Of a DNA stretch of 24,044 nt, positions 1 through 7,546 are shown piece after piece. Every line of letters starts with the position of its first letter. Position 1 is the stretch's first letter. Under the pieces are notes generated by a model. It searched no databases. It had not been told where the DNA came from and saw only the letters and a program-made list of their open reading frames with translations. A program made the translations under genes and the position numbers. The stretch covers positions 1 through 24,044 of IMG/VR virus record IMGVR_UViG_3300042301_004526, one strand, 5' to 3'. The stretch comes from a virus.

Positions 1-3000
1 GTTGGAGTAATAAAGAACTCAATATCGATGAATTCTAATGCCTTCGTAGGTTTAAGATATATTTTACCTGTTAATGTATTTCTATCTAAATCTTCAGGAG
101 AAGATGAAACTGTTACACGGAAATCGTATAAACCTCTGTCTCTTCTAATCGCATCTAAAATAGGGTTAACACTATCTAAGAATTGTTGTCTAACGATTTG
201 GTCGTTTTGTTCAAACAATAATCTTACCGCTACTGCTGATATTAACTTACGAGCTTGTAATAACAATCTTCTTACGTTTAATCTGTTTAATGCTGTGTCA
301 GAAACTTGAAGAGTTTTGTTACCCCAAATAACTGTTCCAACATCAGCAAAAGTCGCGATTGGATTGATTCTACCTTGATATAAAGTATCTCTATCTTCTT
401 GAGTTAGTTTCTGTCTTGCTTTAACTGAGTTTACTAAACCTCTTGTGTAACCCGCAGATGCGAACCAAGGGAAAGCAATGTTATCAGTCAATGCTAAGTT
501 TCTACAAACTTCACCAGTTGGTGGTAAATAGATTTGAGTATTACTTACAGTATCTCTAACTAAAATCCAAGGATAGTAGGTAGCTGTGTAGTTTGAATCA
601 ATTCCTGTATTATCCAAGTTATCAACCGCTTCTTGTGAATAAATAATATCTAAAGAGTTAGTTGAATCCGGAGTATACATATTGTAATCAGGAGTTGTTG
701 CGATGTAAACCGAGTCAGCTCTTGAATATTGAACCATATCGATTGCTTCTTCAACAAGATTAGAGTTGTTAACATAATCAATACCTGTTGTTGCAAAAAC
801 GTTAATGTTTGTTGCTTCAGGGTTTGCAAATGTTAATACACCTAATAAGTAAGCATAGTAGTCAGTGTTTGCAAAGTCTTGAGTATTGTTTTGAACAATA
901 ATTCTTTTGAATACACCATCACCAGTTGCCGTTGGGTATCTTGGAGATGCCGCAGCACCTGCCAAATATCCTGAATCTCCTAATTGGAATCTATCTTGAT
1001 TTGTTCTAAATTCTCTGTAGATATCCCATCCGTCAAATCCACCCGCGAAACATACTGTGTACTTTCTTGAGTAAATGAAGTAATATGGATTTTCTTGAGT
1101 TTGTGGGTCTTCTCTAAAATCAGCAACACCACATTCAAATGCGGTAGTTCCACTATCAACAGAGGTATTACCAATATTAACAACCGTAGCACCTGAGTCC
1201 ATATGGAAACCTTTACTTAACACATTCCATTTAATTGAATCTGTTCTATTCCCCCAATCTACTGTTGGATTTTGTTTACCTTTATAAGAGAAGAATGATT
1301 CATCAACACCATATTGAGCTGTTGAAAATCCTAAGTAAGTTCTTCTTACAATATCTCCACCCGATTCAACAGCATTTGAAACTCCACCTGTAGTTGTACC
1401 AAATGGTGGGTTATAAATAACTTCACCAGGGTAATTATATTTCACTTTATATTGAATATAAGGTGATGGATATACTGAATAATTTTCGTATTCTCTTTGA
1501 GTATAACCATAGAATCCACAAGGAATTGCATCTATTGGTGCTTCGTCTGCCATTTCAATCATAATAAATTTTGAAATTAAAGCGTATTCACCATTTGATG
1601 AACCAATTTTCTTAGCAACAAAGTTGTTAGATGCTGGGTCCAAATTACAATTTGTAAATTTTTCAATTACAACAGGATTTGCATCCGTATCAAAGAAACT
1701 TCTAACCAACACATCAAATGTCATATTATTAAATGATAAGTTAGCAATTGAAACTTTAACTTCTGTATTTGCGGAATCACCATCTGAAATTGAAATAAAC
1801 TTAAATAAGTTATAAACTTTATTACCTCTTAGCTCAGATACTAAGAAAGGAGTTTCTGGTGATTGATATTTTTCTAAATTCCAAGCAATTGAAGTAGTTG
1901 ATGTTGTATCTCTTGCTTCAGGTAACTCGATTAAAGTACAATTTAATCCACGAATATAACCTTGGTTGTAACCATAAGCTAATGATGCTGGATAAACTTC
2001 TTCAATAAACAATGGAACTTCAAATCTTGATTTACCAAAATTATCAAAACCAAAAACTTTTGTAAGATATTTTGATGATGCCGCCAATAATGAAGTTTCA
2101 AATGTGAATACTTCATTTTCTTTAGTAACACCTGAAATTGCAAATGTTGCATATGGTGAAGTTGTTATACCTGAATATTGACCAGTACAAAGTAATGATA
2201 CATCGGTTAAACCAGTAACTTGATAAACAGGTCCGTGATTTTCACTTGTAGAACTATTAGTGTATAATGAAATACCTCTTGAACGTAAAGTAGCAACAAC
2301 CATATTATTGTATTCAGGGTAAGCAGTACCTGAGAAGTTATAAACATTACCCGATACAGTTCCTGTAAAACTTTGTGAAGAACCTGAAGTTAATGAACTT
2401 ACAACGTAATCAAATGAATAACCTGAATAACTATCAGCACTATAGTTTTGGAAGTTAGCATAATACCAAGAATCGTTAGAACCAGCACTTAAATCATTTT
2501 GTGATAAATCAACTGAATAACAATCATAAGCATTTGTTACAGCACTATAAGTTGAAACTAAACTATTGTAATCAGTTTCAGGAATTGCACCATATACTAT
2601 CGCAGTTGTTGCTGATAATGATGGTGTGTCCATAATTGTATCCAAGTAACTATTAAAGTCATTTGAATATGTTGAAACTGAACCATCAGCCAATCTATAT
2701 TGTGTATTATAATTTGCCGATACTTGTGATGGTAAATTATTTGGATTTAAAAATGTTACCGTTCCACCTGAAGATGTTCCTGTAAAAGTAGCACTCCAAG
2801 TAGTTCCTGTAGATGGATTTAATCCAATTGTTAATGGGTCAACATTCGCAGTTACGGTTAAAGACCAAGAAGGTCCCGCGTCATAACCCGACAAACCTAA
2901 TACTCTTGTTACGAATAACTGATTAGATTGTTGAAGATATGATTTAGCAATGTATGCCGCTTCATATTTAGGGATTTGAGTATTAACAAACTTAACTGGT

Positions 3001-3197
3001 TCTGTTCCACCAAAATAAGCTTGAAACTCGTCATAATTAGTAATGAATACTGGTTCGAAAGCTGGACCTTTTAAAGTCTCACCTACCAAACCTAACGTAG
3101 TAACCCCGACACTCTGTGCTACGAACGATAAGTCCGTTTCAGATGTGTATACTCCAGGTGATACGTATACTTTTTGATTTGCTTGTGCTGTTGCCAT
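1..3197 (-). CDS. 18: Contractile tail sheath protein (T4 gp18-like), C-terminus cut by window edge
   Basis: This gene encodes the sheath subunit that polymerises around the tail tube and contracts on infection. The frame is open from an ATG at 3197 to the window edge without a stop, giving 1065 codons. The N-terminus reads KVYVSPGVYTSETDLSFVAQ, the standard sheath opening. The C-terminal part carries the sheath hallmarks: PWFASAGYTRG near residue 910, INPIATFADVGTVIWGNKTL, RLNVRRLLLQARK and finally KALEFIDIEFFITP, which is the end of the C-terminal sheath domain, so only a few residues should be missing. T4 gp18 has 659 residues. The excess lies mainly in a Ser/Thr/Tyr/Asn-rich stretch of roughly residues 130-420, probably surface-exposed inserted domains (inference). 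No Shine-Dalgarno sequence precedes the ATG; a TATTTAT element lies 33 bases upstream. The identification is very secure. Confidence 0.95.
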   Translation of the reverse strand, partial: MATAQANQKVYVSPGVYTSETDLSFVAQSVGVTTLGLVGETLKGPAFEPVFITNYDEFQAYFGGTEPVKFVNTQIPKYEAAYIAKSYLQQSNQLFVTRVLGLSGYDAGPSWSLTVTANVDPLTIGLNPSTGTTWSATFTGTSSGGTVTFLNPNNLPSQVSANYNTQYRLADGSVSTYSNDFNSYLDTIMDTPSLSATTAIVYGAIPETDYNSLVSTYSAVTNAYDCYSVDLSQNDLSAGSNDSWYYANFQNYSADSYSGYSFDYVVSSLTSGSSQSFTGTVSGNVYNFSGTAYPEYNNMVVATLRSRGISLYTNSSTSENHGPVYQVTGLTDVSLLCTGQYSGITTSPYATFAISGVTKENEVFTFETSLLAASSKYLTKVFGFDNFGKSRFEVPLFIEEVYPASLAYGYNQGYIRGLNCTLIELPEARDTTSTTSIAWNLEKYQSPETPFLVSELRGNKVYNLFKFISISDGDSANTEVKVSIANLSFNNMTFDVLVRSFFDTDANPVVIEKFTNCNLDPASNNFVAKKIGSSNGEYALISKFIMIEMADEAPIDAIPCGFYGYTQREYENYSVYPSPYIQYKVKYNYPGEVIYNPPFGTTTGGVSNAVESGGDIVRRTYLGFSTAQYGVDESFFSYKGKQNPTVDWGNRTDSIKWNVLSKGFHMDSGATVVNIGNTSVDSGTTAFECGVADFREDPQTQENPYYFIYSRKYTVCFAGGFDGWDIYREFRTNQDRFQLGDSGYLAGAAASPRYPTATGDGVFKRIIVQNNTQDFANTDYYAYLLGVLTFANPEATNINVFATTGIDYVNNSNLVEEAIDMVQYSRADSVYIATTPDYNMYTPDSTNSLDIIYSQEAVDNLDNTGIDSNYTATYYPWILVRDTVSNTQIYLPPTGEVCRNLALTDNIAFPWFASAGYTRGLVNSVKARQKLTQEDRDTLYQGRINPIATFADVGTVIWGNKTLQVSDTALNRLNVRRLLLQARKLISAVAVRLLFEQNDQIVRQQFLDSVNPILDAIRRDRGLYDFRVTVSSSPEDLDRNTLTGKIYLKPTKALEFIDIEFFITP

Positions 3198-3230
3198 TAT
3201 AAATTTTTATATTGCAGATTTATTTTATAC

Positions 3231-3237
3231 ATAAATA
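3231..3237 (-). promoter_or_regulatory. TATTTAT element upstream of tail sheath gene
   Basis: Read on the minus strand the sequence is TTTTTACGAATATTTATG. The heptamer ends 33 bases before the sheath ATG. It is one of eight same-orientation copies ahead of genes that start after an intergenic gap. The promoter role is inferred from position and recurrence only. Confidence 0.45.
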
Positions 3238-3274
3238 TTCGTAAAAAGACGAAAAAACTTTACTTTTTAATAAC

Positions 3275-3281
3275 TATTTAT
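3275..3281 (+). promoter_or_regulatory. TATTTAT element upstream of small RHH-like gene
   Basis: The plus strand reads TAACTATTTATAAACGG, 35 bases before the ATG at 3317. The 12 bases TATTTATAAACG (3275-3286) are identical to those ahead of the DNA polymerase gene. On the opposite strand the same site reads TATAAATA, the T4 late-promoter consensus, so a role for the sheath gene cannot be excluded. Confidence 0.4.
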
Positions 3282-3285
3282 AAAC

Positions 3286-3310
3286 GGTAGGAAAAAATTC
3301 TACCTTTTTT
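3286..3310 (+). terminator. Hairpin followed by six T (terminator-like)
   Basis: GGTAG (3286-3290) pairs with CTACC (3300-3304). A G-T and an A-T pair extend the stem to seven, the loop is A-rich, and TTTTTT follows at 3305-3310. The form is that of an intrinsic terminator reading rightwards. It sits just before the ATG of the small gene at 3317, so it could instead be an attenuator or block antisense transcription leaving the sheath region. Confidence 0.35.
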
Positions 3311-3316
3311 CACCCT

Positions 3317-3478
3317 ATGAAAACAAAGAAAGAAATAAAGAACATTAAAATATCACCAGAATCACATGATATACTGAAAAAGTATTGTGAAAAACGAGGA
3401 ATTAAGATTTATAAATTTTTAGAAAACTTAATTATAGAAAGGTGTAAAGAGAAGAAAGATATCTACGGAGAGGATTAA
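3317..3478 (+). CDS. Small ribbon-helix-helix-like protein, 53 aa
   Basis: The ATG at 3317 opens a 53-residue frame ending at TAA 3476-3478. It fills the gap between two minus-strand tail genes. The core IKISPESHDILKKYCEKRG followed by IKIYKFLENLIIERC has the length and pattern of a ribbon-helix-helix DNA-binding protein: a short beta strand, a helix, a Gly-containing turn and a second amphipathic helix. It is strongly basic at both ends. Its stop overlaps the 3' end of the convergent gp15-like gene by four bases. A TATTTAT element and a hairpin with a T-tract lie directly upstream. An Arc/MetJ-type repressor role is inferred from the pattern; the short length keeps confidence moderate. Confidence 0.6.
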   Translation: MKTKKEIKNIKISPESHDILKKYCEKRGIKIYKFLENLIIERCKEKKDIYGED

Positions 3479-4770
3479 TAAATGTCCCAACTACTATAAG
3501 TTCCTGAACCAATTACTTTGGTTGCTCCTGAAAAAACTAAGATACCTGTTTCAGGAGAATAAGAAACTACAATAGAATTTTGACTATTTTTTTCATCGTG
3601 AACAATTTTAATTTTATCTCCTTCTTTAAAAATTAAATTTTTTGATATATTAAAAGTTGACCCACTCTGAACACCTAAAGTATATGTGTTATTAGAATAT
3701 GAATTTGTTCTAAAATATATTGGAGTATTTCCATATAAAGTGTTTTCAAATTGTATGTTAGCGGTTTGTCCTGTGATTTGTTTGGTTACACTAATCGTTA
3801 ACGAATCGTTTGTTGTTATTTGAATATTTTGAACATCAACACCATAGTAATCACCATTAATATAAACATCATATGTGTTAATATTATTTGATGAAATAAA
3901 ATTCATATTAGCAGTAAAATCTATTTTATCAGTTAATACATTATTATTATCAACATATAAAAAATTAAAATTAAATTCATCAGGATTTTCTGTAGAATTT
4001 CTTCTACGACTTCTTGTTGAAGTTTCAACTTCCATTAGTTGTGTAACTCTTTGAATTGCGGGTTTAACCTCAAACTCATCTTCATCAATTAAATAACCTA
4101 ACATCGTAAAGTCATAATTTTGAATATAATATTTTCTTGCGTCCATAGTCATTTGAGACTCGTCTGAAATATTATTAAGAACGATTGGAACATATTGACC
4201 TTTTATAAAAGTATATGCCTGACGAGATGAAAACTTTTGCATAACAACTTTATTCAACTCGTTTAATTCTCTCATTCTATTACAAATTATTTTTACACTA
4301 TAGTTAATATCAACAGGTACTGGCTGTGGGATTGTATAAATATCCATACCTTGTTCGTTACCATTCCAAGTTGGAACGGAAGCATAATAGAATTGTTTTC
4401 TATTTGGTATCGTATATTGTAATGAGGGGTTGGTTCCATATTTTACTTCGGGGGTTCTAACAACGGTTATAAATGGTGGTGACGGGTTGTAATCCAAATC
4501 CACAAACTTCCAAGTTTCTAAATATTGTGACCAGTTTTGTGTTGTAATTAGGATATCCAACATAGGTACAATTTTTCCAGCGGTTACAACTTGTAAATCT
4601 GTTTTAACAAAATCTAACATACCCCTATCCAAATCGGCATGTAATACTGACTTTGGTAGATAAGTTCCATCTGCGTTAATATATTCTAAAAGTTGTTCTC
4701 TTCTAGCAGATAACGTTTTCTTAGGAACCAATGGTAATGTTGGTTTTACAACTTGTTTTGGTAATGCCAT
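3475..4770 (-). CDS. gp15-like tail terminator / sheath stabiliser with C-terminal extension
   Basis: In T4, gp15 caps the tail tube and sheath and joins them to the neck. Residues about 45-245 follow the order of T4 gp15: a strand-rich start (KIVPMLDILITTQNWSQYL), a middle segment PVDINYSVKIICNRMRELNE followed by VVMQKFSS, and a closing segment where KYYIQNYDFTMLGYLIDEDE matches the T4 pattern of a strand-rich run ending near the body of the protein. The similarity is recalled by pattern, not aligned. T4 gp15 has 272 residues and this protein 431. The extra part after about residue 265 is beta-rich and Asn/Thr/Ser-rich, ending WDIY. The gene starts one base after the preceding stop, so it is translated in an operon with the two genes before it, and it lies next to the sheath gene, as expected for a tail-completion protein. 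Confidence 0.6.
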   Translation of the reverse strand: MALPKQVVKPTLPLVPKKTLSARREQLLEYINADGTYLPKSVLHADLDRGMLDFVKTDLQVVTAGKIVPMLDILITTQNWSQYLETWKFVDLDYNPSPPFITVVRTPEVKYGTNPSLQYTIPNRKQFYYASVPTWNGNEQGMDIYTIPQPVPVDINYSVKIICNRMRELNELNKVVMQKFSSRQAYTFIKGQYVPIVLNNISDESQMTMDARKYYIQNYDFTMLGYLIDEDEFEVKPAIQRVTQLMEVETSTRSRRRNSTENPDEFNFNFLYVDNNNVLTDKIDFTANMNFISSNNINTYDVYINGDYYGVDVQNIQITTNDSLTISVTKQITGQTANIQFENTLYGNTPIYFRTNSYSNNTYTLGVQSGSTFNISKNLIFKEGDKIKIVHDEKNSQNSIVVSYSPETGILVFSGATKVIGSGTYSSWDIY

Positions 4771-4771
4771 T

Positions 4772-5185
4772 TTATTTTTTTACTACAAATATTTTATTAG
4801 TTGAATTTATCATATCAACTTCATTTGCCCCATATATTGGTTCTTCACTATTTTTATAAACAAAAGTGTTAAATCTATATGGGTCATATGTCACAATTTT
4901 ATTAGAATTTGTGACAGGTAAATCTTCACAAGGATATTCACAATATTCTAATAATTTTCCAATTACAAATGCGTGAACATTTTTGCTTTTTTCTTTTCTA
5001 ACTCTATCTTTTCCACCGGGTCTAACTCTAAATTCAACATCACCCAATTTAACGTAATCCGCATGCATAATTACTTTATTGTTATAAGTTATTGAAAAAG
5101 TATGTTTATGTAAATTATAATATACCATAACTTTTTTACCAATAAACAAAGAATCAAATTGTGATTCGGTTATCAATACTTTCAT
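4772..5185 (-). CDS. Conserved phage hypothetical protein, 137 aa
   Basis: The function is unknown. The central part KVMVYYNLHKHTFSITYNNK, then VIMHADYVKLGDVEFRV and KSKNVHAFVIGKLL, matches a small domain I recall from many phage and plasmid hypothetical proteins (YxNLHK...HAD.V...KNVHAFV). A second conserved-looking segment, VTYDPYRFNTFVYK, follows near residue 105. The N-terminus MKVLITESQFDSLF contains an L/I-x-E-type motif resembling a prohead protease site. Its ATG overlaps the stop of the upstream gp14-like gene by one base, and it ends one base before the gp15-like gene, so it is co-translated with neck and tail genes; a virion role is plausible but not shown. Confidence 0.7.
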   Translation of the reverse strand: MKVLITESQFDSLFIGKKVMVYYNLHKHTFSITYNNKVIMHADYVKLGDVEFRVRPGGKDRVRKEKSKNVHAFVIGKLLEYCEYPCEDLPVTNSNKIVTYDPYRFNTFVYKNSEEPIYGANEVDMINSTNKIFVVKK

Positions 5186-5697
5186 TATAATCCCCTAAAT
5201 TCGTTTTCACTTACGTACGTTCCAATAATCGTTCTATAGAATGGTTTGTAACCACCATATGTATGTTTGTTGTCGGACCTAACATATCCGTCATCACTAA
5301 CTGAATAGTATCTAACTCGGTCTTCAGTTTCATAATAACCAATGTAGTCACCCATGAATATTTCAATACCCAAATCATCAAGTTGTTTTTGATAAAGTGA
5401 AAATTTCATATTACCTGGTTCTTGTTGTTCAACTCTTGATGTACCTAAAAATTTATTGGTTGGTGCCATAACTTGAACTAATCCTTTTAATTCAATAGGT
5501 GCCATAAATTGAACACCATCTTCAAGAACCTCACCATAAACCGCATCAGTTTTTGTTTTATATCTGTCAATACGATATAATACGACGGTAAAGTTCATAT
5601 CACCTTCTAACCACTCTTGACCCATACCCACGTCTAACTCGTAGTCTTCACCACCGAAGAACTTACCTAACCTTGTTATTGGAACTAATTTCTGCAT
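5185..5697 (-). CDS. Putative neck protein (gp14-like), 170 aa
   Basis: This is the first gene of the leftward neck/tail operon. The C-terminal half reads like the T4 gp14 plan: a strand segment (MKFSLYQKQLDDLGIEIFMG), then DYIGYYETEDRVRYYSVSDD, then a Tyr-rich segment GYKPFYRTIIGTYVSENEF, comparable to the T4 segment in which a GDLIYF-type strand precedes PFYQ. The match is weak and rests on pattern and on position directly before a gp15-like gene, as in T4. At 170 residues it is shorter than T4 gp14 (256). A TATTTAT element ends seven bases before the ATG, so the transcript may be almost leaderless. It could instead be another head-tail joining protein. Confidence 0.5.
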   Translation of the reverse strand: MQKLVPITRLGKFFGGEDYELDVGMGQEWLEGDMNFTVVLYRIDRYKTKTDAVYGEVLEDGVQFMAPIELKGLVQVMAPTNKFLGTSRVEQQEPGNMKFSLYQKQLDDLGIEIFMGDYIGYYETEDRVRYYSVSDDGYVRSDNKHTYGGYKPFYRTIIGTYVSENEFRGL

Positions 5698-5704
5698 ATA
5701 ATTG

Positions 5705-5711
5705 ATAAATA
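5705..5711 (-). promoter_or_regulatory. TATTTAT element upstream of gp14-like gene
   Basis: The minus strand reads AAAAATAAAGTATTTATCAA. The heptamer ends seven bases before the ATG at 5697. If it acts as a -10 element, transcription would start close to the start codon. Confidence 0.45.
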
Positions 5712-5726
5712 CTTTATTTTTACTTA

Positions 5727-5733
5727 TATTTAT
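5727..5733 (+). promoter_or_regulatory. TATTTAT element upstream of SNF2 helicase gene
   Basis: The plus strand reads TTTTTACTTATATTTATTCC, 20 bases before the ATG at 5754. With 5705-5711 it makes a divergent pair in a 56-base gap, one copy facing each gene. The upstream bases TTTTTAC also precede the sheath-gene copy. Confidence 0.45.
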
Positions 5734-5753
5734 TCCAAACTTTTATTTTATAA

Positions 5754-7505
5754 ATGGAAATAAGTTTAGAATCAAAAGCAATGACGATTCTTGAAACATA
5801 TGAGGGTGGTAATAATTACCTTTTGGTGTTAAAGAAAAAATCAAAGTTAAATAAGAAATTTTACCCAACTCGGAGTCAATCCGAGTATATCATTAACTTC
5901 CACGATAAACAACCAAAGGTAGCAAGAAAGTGGGTTATCTTGGACGCATACTTCGCACAGAAATTGGCCGACGATAAGTTAATGACCGAAGTACCTGAAA
6001 AAGTTTGGGTGGAAAAGTTATTGGCAGAAAAAGAAAAGGCGTTTCATATTTGGGGAAAGATAAAAGAAACAGAAGAATTTCACGATTTTTGGTTACCAAA
6101 AGCTGCGGTCATAAAAGACAACACGGTTAAAGATGTTGTTATCAATTATGACAAATATTCTAATCGTCCACCACTTGAACATCAAAAAGAAGCTGTCCAA
6201 AAATTGGTTGAAAATAAGAAATTTATTTTGGCGGATGATATGGGTTTGGGAAAAACCACATCAACAATTATTGCTGCGTTGGAAGCAAACTCAAAGAAAG
6301 TTTTAATTATTTGTCCTGCAACATTAAAGATTAACTGGAAACGAGAAATTGAAAATTATTCCGACAAATCAATTTATATTGCTGAAGGTAAAAATTTTAG
6401 TACGGATGCCGATTTTGTTATCATCAACTATGATATTATAAAAAACTTCCACGACCCAAAGAAAAAAGATGATTCGGAAATTCTTAAAGCAAATTTTGAT
6501 TTGGTTATTGTTGATGAAGCCCATTATATTAAAAATGGACAAGCTCAAAGAACAAAGTTAATTAATGATTTGGTTAAAACCGTTGACCGACTTTGGTTAT
6601 TAACGGGAACTCCAATGACATCAAGACCGATGGATTATTTTAACTTATTAAGTTTGGTGGATAGTCCCGTGTCCAAAAATTGGATGGCATACGCAATTAG
6701 GTATTGTCAGGGTTATCAATTCAATGTCGGTGGTAGAAAGATATGGAACATCACCGGAGCGTCGAACTTGGACGAGTTAAGGGAAAGAACGGCATCAACA
6801 ATTTTAAGAAGATTAAAAGAAAATGTTTTGGATTTACCCGATAAAATTATTACACCAGTTTATTTGAGATTAAAATCAAAAAACTATGAAGAAGTTATGG
6901 GTGAATATTATGATTGGTATGATAAAAATCCTGACGAATCAAAATCATTAACGGTTCAATTTTCAAAGCTCACAAAAGTTAGACAGATTATTGCCGATGA
7001 AAAAATATCACAAACAATTGAAATTGCTGAGAACATCATCGAACAAGATAAAAAAGTAATTATCTTTTGTAATTTTACTGATTCATTAAATAAAATTATT
7101 GAACACTTTGGAAAATCGGCAGTAAAACTTGACGGGTCAATGTCAAAACCTGAAAGACAAAGAAGTGTTGATGAATTTCAAGATAATCCAAAAGTTAAGG
7201 TTTTTGTTGGAAATATTAAAGCGGCAGGTGTTGGTATTACTTTAACCTCAGCAGAAGCTGTTATTATGAATGACCTATCATTTTTACCCTCAGACCACGC
7301 CCAAGCGGAAGACCGAGCATACCGATATGGTCAAAAAAATAATGTATTGGTTTATTATCCAATATTTGAAAACACAATCGAAGGTGTCATTTATGATATC
7401 TTAAATAATAAAAAACAAGTCATCGCAACAGTTATGGGTGACAATCAAATAACAACGGACGCAGCCGAAGAAATCTTACAAAAAATAAATCAACTGCGAT
7501 ATTAA
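5754..7505 (+). CDS. SNF2-family DNA helicase/translocase
   Basis: This is a superfamily 2 ATPase of the SNF2 type, closest in pattern to SMARCAL1-like DNA-annealing helicases. It probably acts on replication or recombination forks, the role UvsW has in T4. Visible motifs are Walker A ADDMGLGKTT (about 160-169), motif Ia ICPATLKINW, Walker B DEAH at 254-257, motif III LTGTP at 283-287, the C-terminal lobe with GNIKAAGVGITLTSAEAVI, and motif VI QAEDRAYRYGQ at about 517-527 with both arginines. All catalytic parts are present, so it should be active. The N-terminal 135 residues are an unassigned accessory region. It is the first gene of the rightward block and is followed after 41 bases by the superoxide dismutase fusion. 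Confidence 0.93.
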   Translation: MEISLESKAMTILETYEGGNNYLLVLKKKSKLNKKFYPTRSQSEYIINFHDKQPKVARKWVILDAYFAQKLADDKLMTEVPEKVWVEKLLAEKEKAFHIWGKIKETEEFHDFWLPKAAVIKDNTVKDVVINYDKYSNRPPLEHQKEAVQKLVENKKFILADDMGLGKTTSTIIAALEANSKKVLIICPATLKINWKREIENYSDKSIYIAEGKNFSTDADFVIINYDIIKNFHDPKKKDDSEILKANFDLVIVDEAHYIKNGQAQRTKLINDLVKTVDRLWLLTGTPMTSRPMDYFNLLSLVDSPVSKNWMAYAIRYCQGYQFNVGGRKIWNITGASNLDELRERTASTILRRLKENVLDLPDKIITPVYLRLKSKNYEEVMGEYYDWYDKNPDESKSLTVQFSKLTKVRQIIADEKISQTIEIAENIIEQDKKVIIFCNFTDSLNKIIEHFGKSAVKLDGSMSKPERQRSVDEFQDNPKVKVFVGNIKAAGVGITLTSAEAVIMNDLSFLPSDHAQAEDRAYRYGQKNNVLVYYPIFENTIEGVIYDILNNKKQVIATVMGDNQITTDAAEEILQKINQLRY

Positions 7506-7513
7506 CAACTAAC

Positions 7514-7540
7514 GGATTATTTATATGTAATGGATAATCC
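7514..7540 (+). repeat. Perfect 7-bp inverted repeat ahead of SOD fusion
   Basis: GGATTAT (7514-7520) and ATAATCC (7534-7540) are perfect inverted copies separated by 13 bases. The left arm overlaps the TATTTAT element at 7518-7524, and the right arm ends six bases before the ATG. It could be an operator or a hairpin covering the start. Confidence 0.4.
7518..7524 (+). promoter_or_regulatory. TATTTAT element upstream of SOD fusion gene
   Basis: The plus strand reads AACGGATTATTTATATG, with 22 bases to the ATG at 7547. It overlaps the left arm of an inverted repeat, which suggests the promoter could be controlled at this site (inference). Confidence 0.42.
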
Positions 7541-7546
7541 AAAATT

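Noticed and set aside
28-309. Open frame on the plus strand inside the sheath gene
   Set aside because: It lies antisense to the conserved C-terminal sheath domain, has no recognisable domain and is an artefact of AT-rich codon use.
3275-3282. T4 late-promoter consensus TATAAATA on the minus strand
   Set aside because: TATTTATA on the plus strand gives TATAAATA on the minus strand here and at 7518-7525, and the polymerase copy gives it on the plus strand at 13323-13330. Only the site at 3275-3282 faces a suitable gene (the sheath). TATTTAT in the coding direction explains all eight starts, so the T4 consensus was not adopted.
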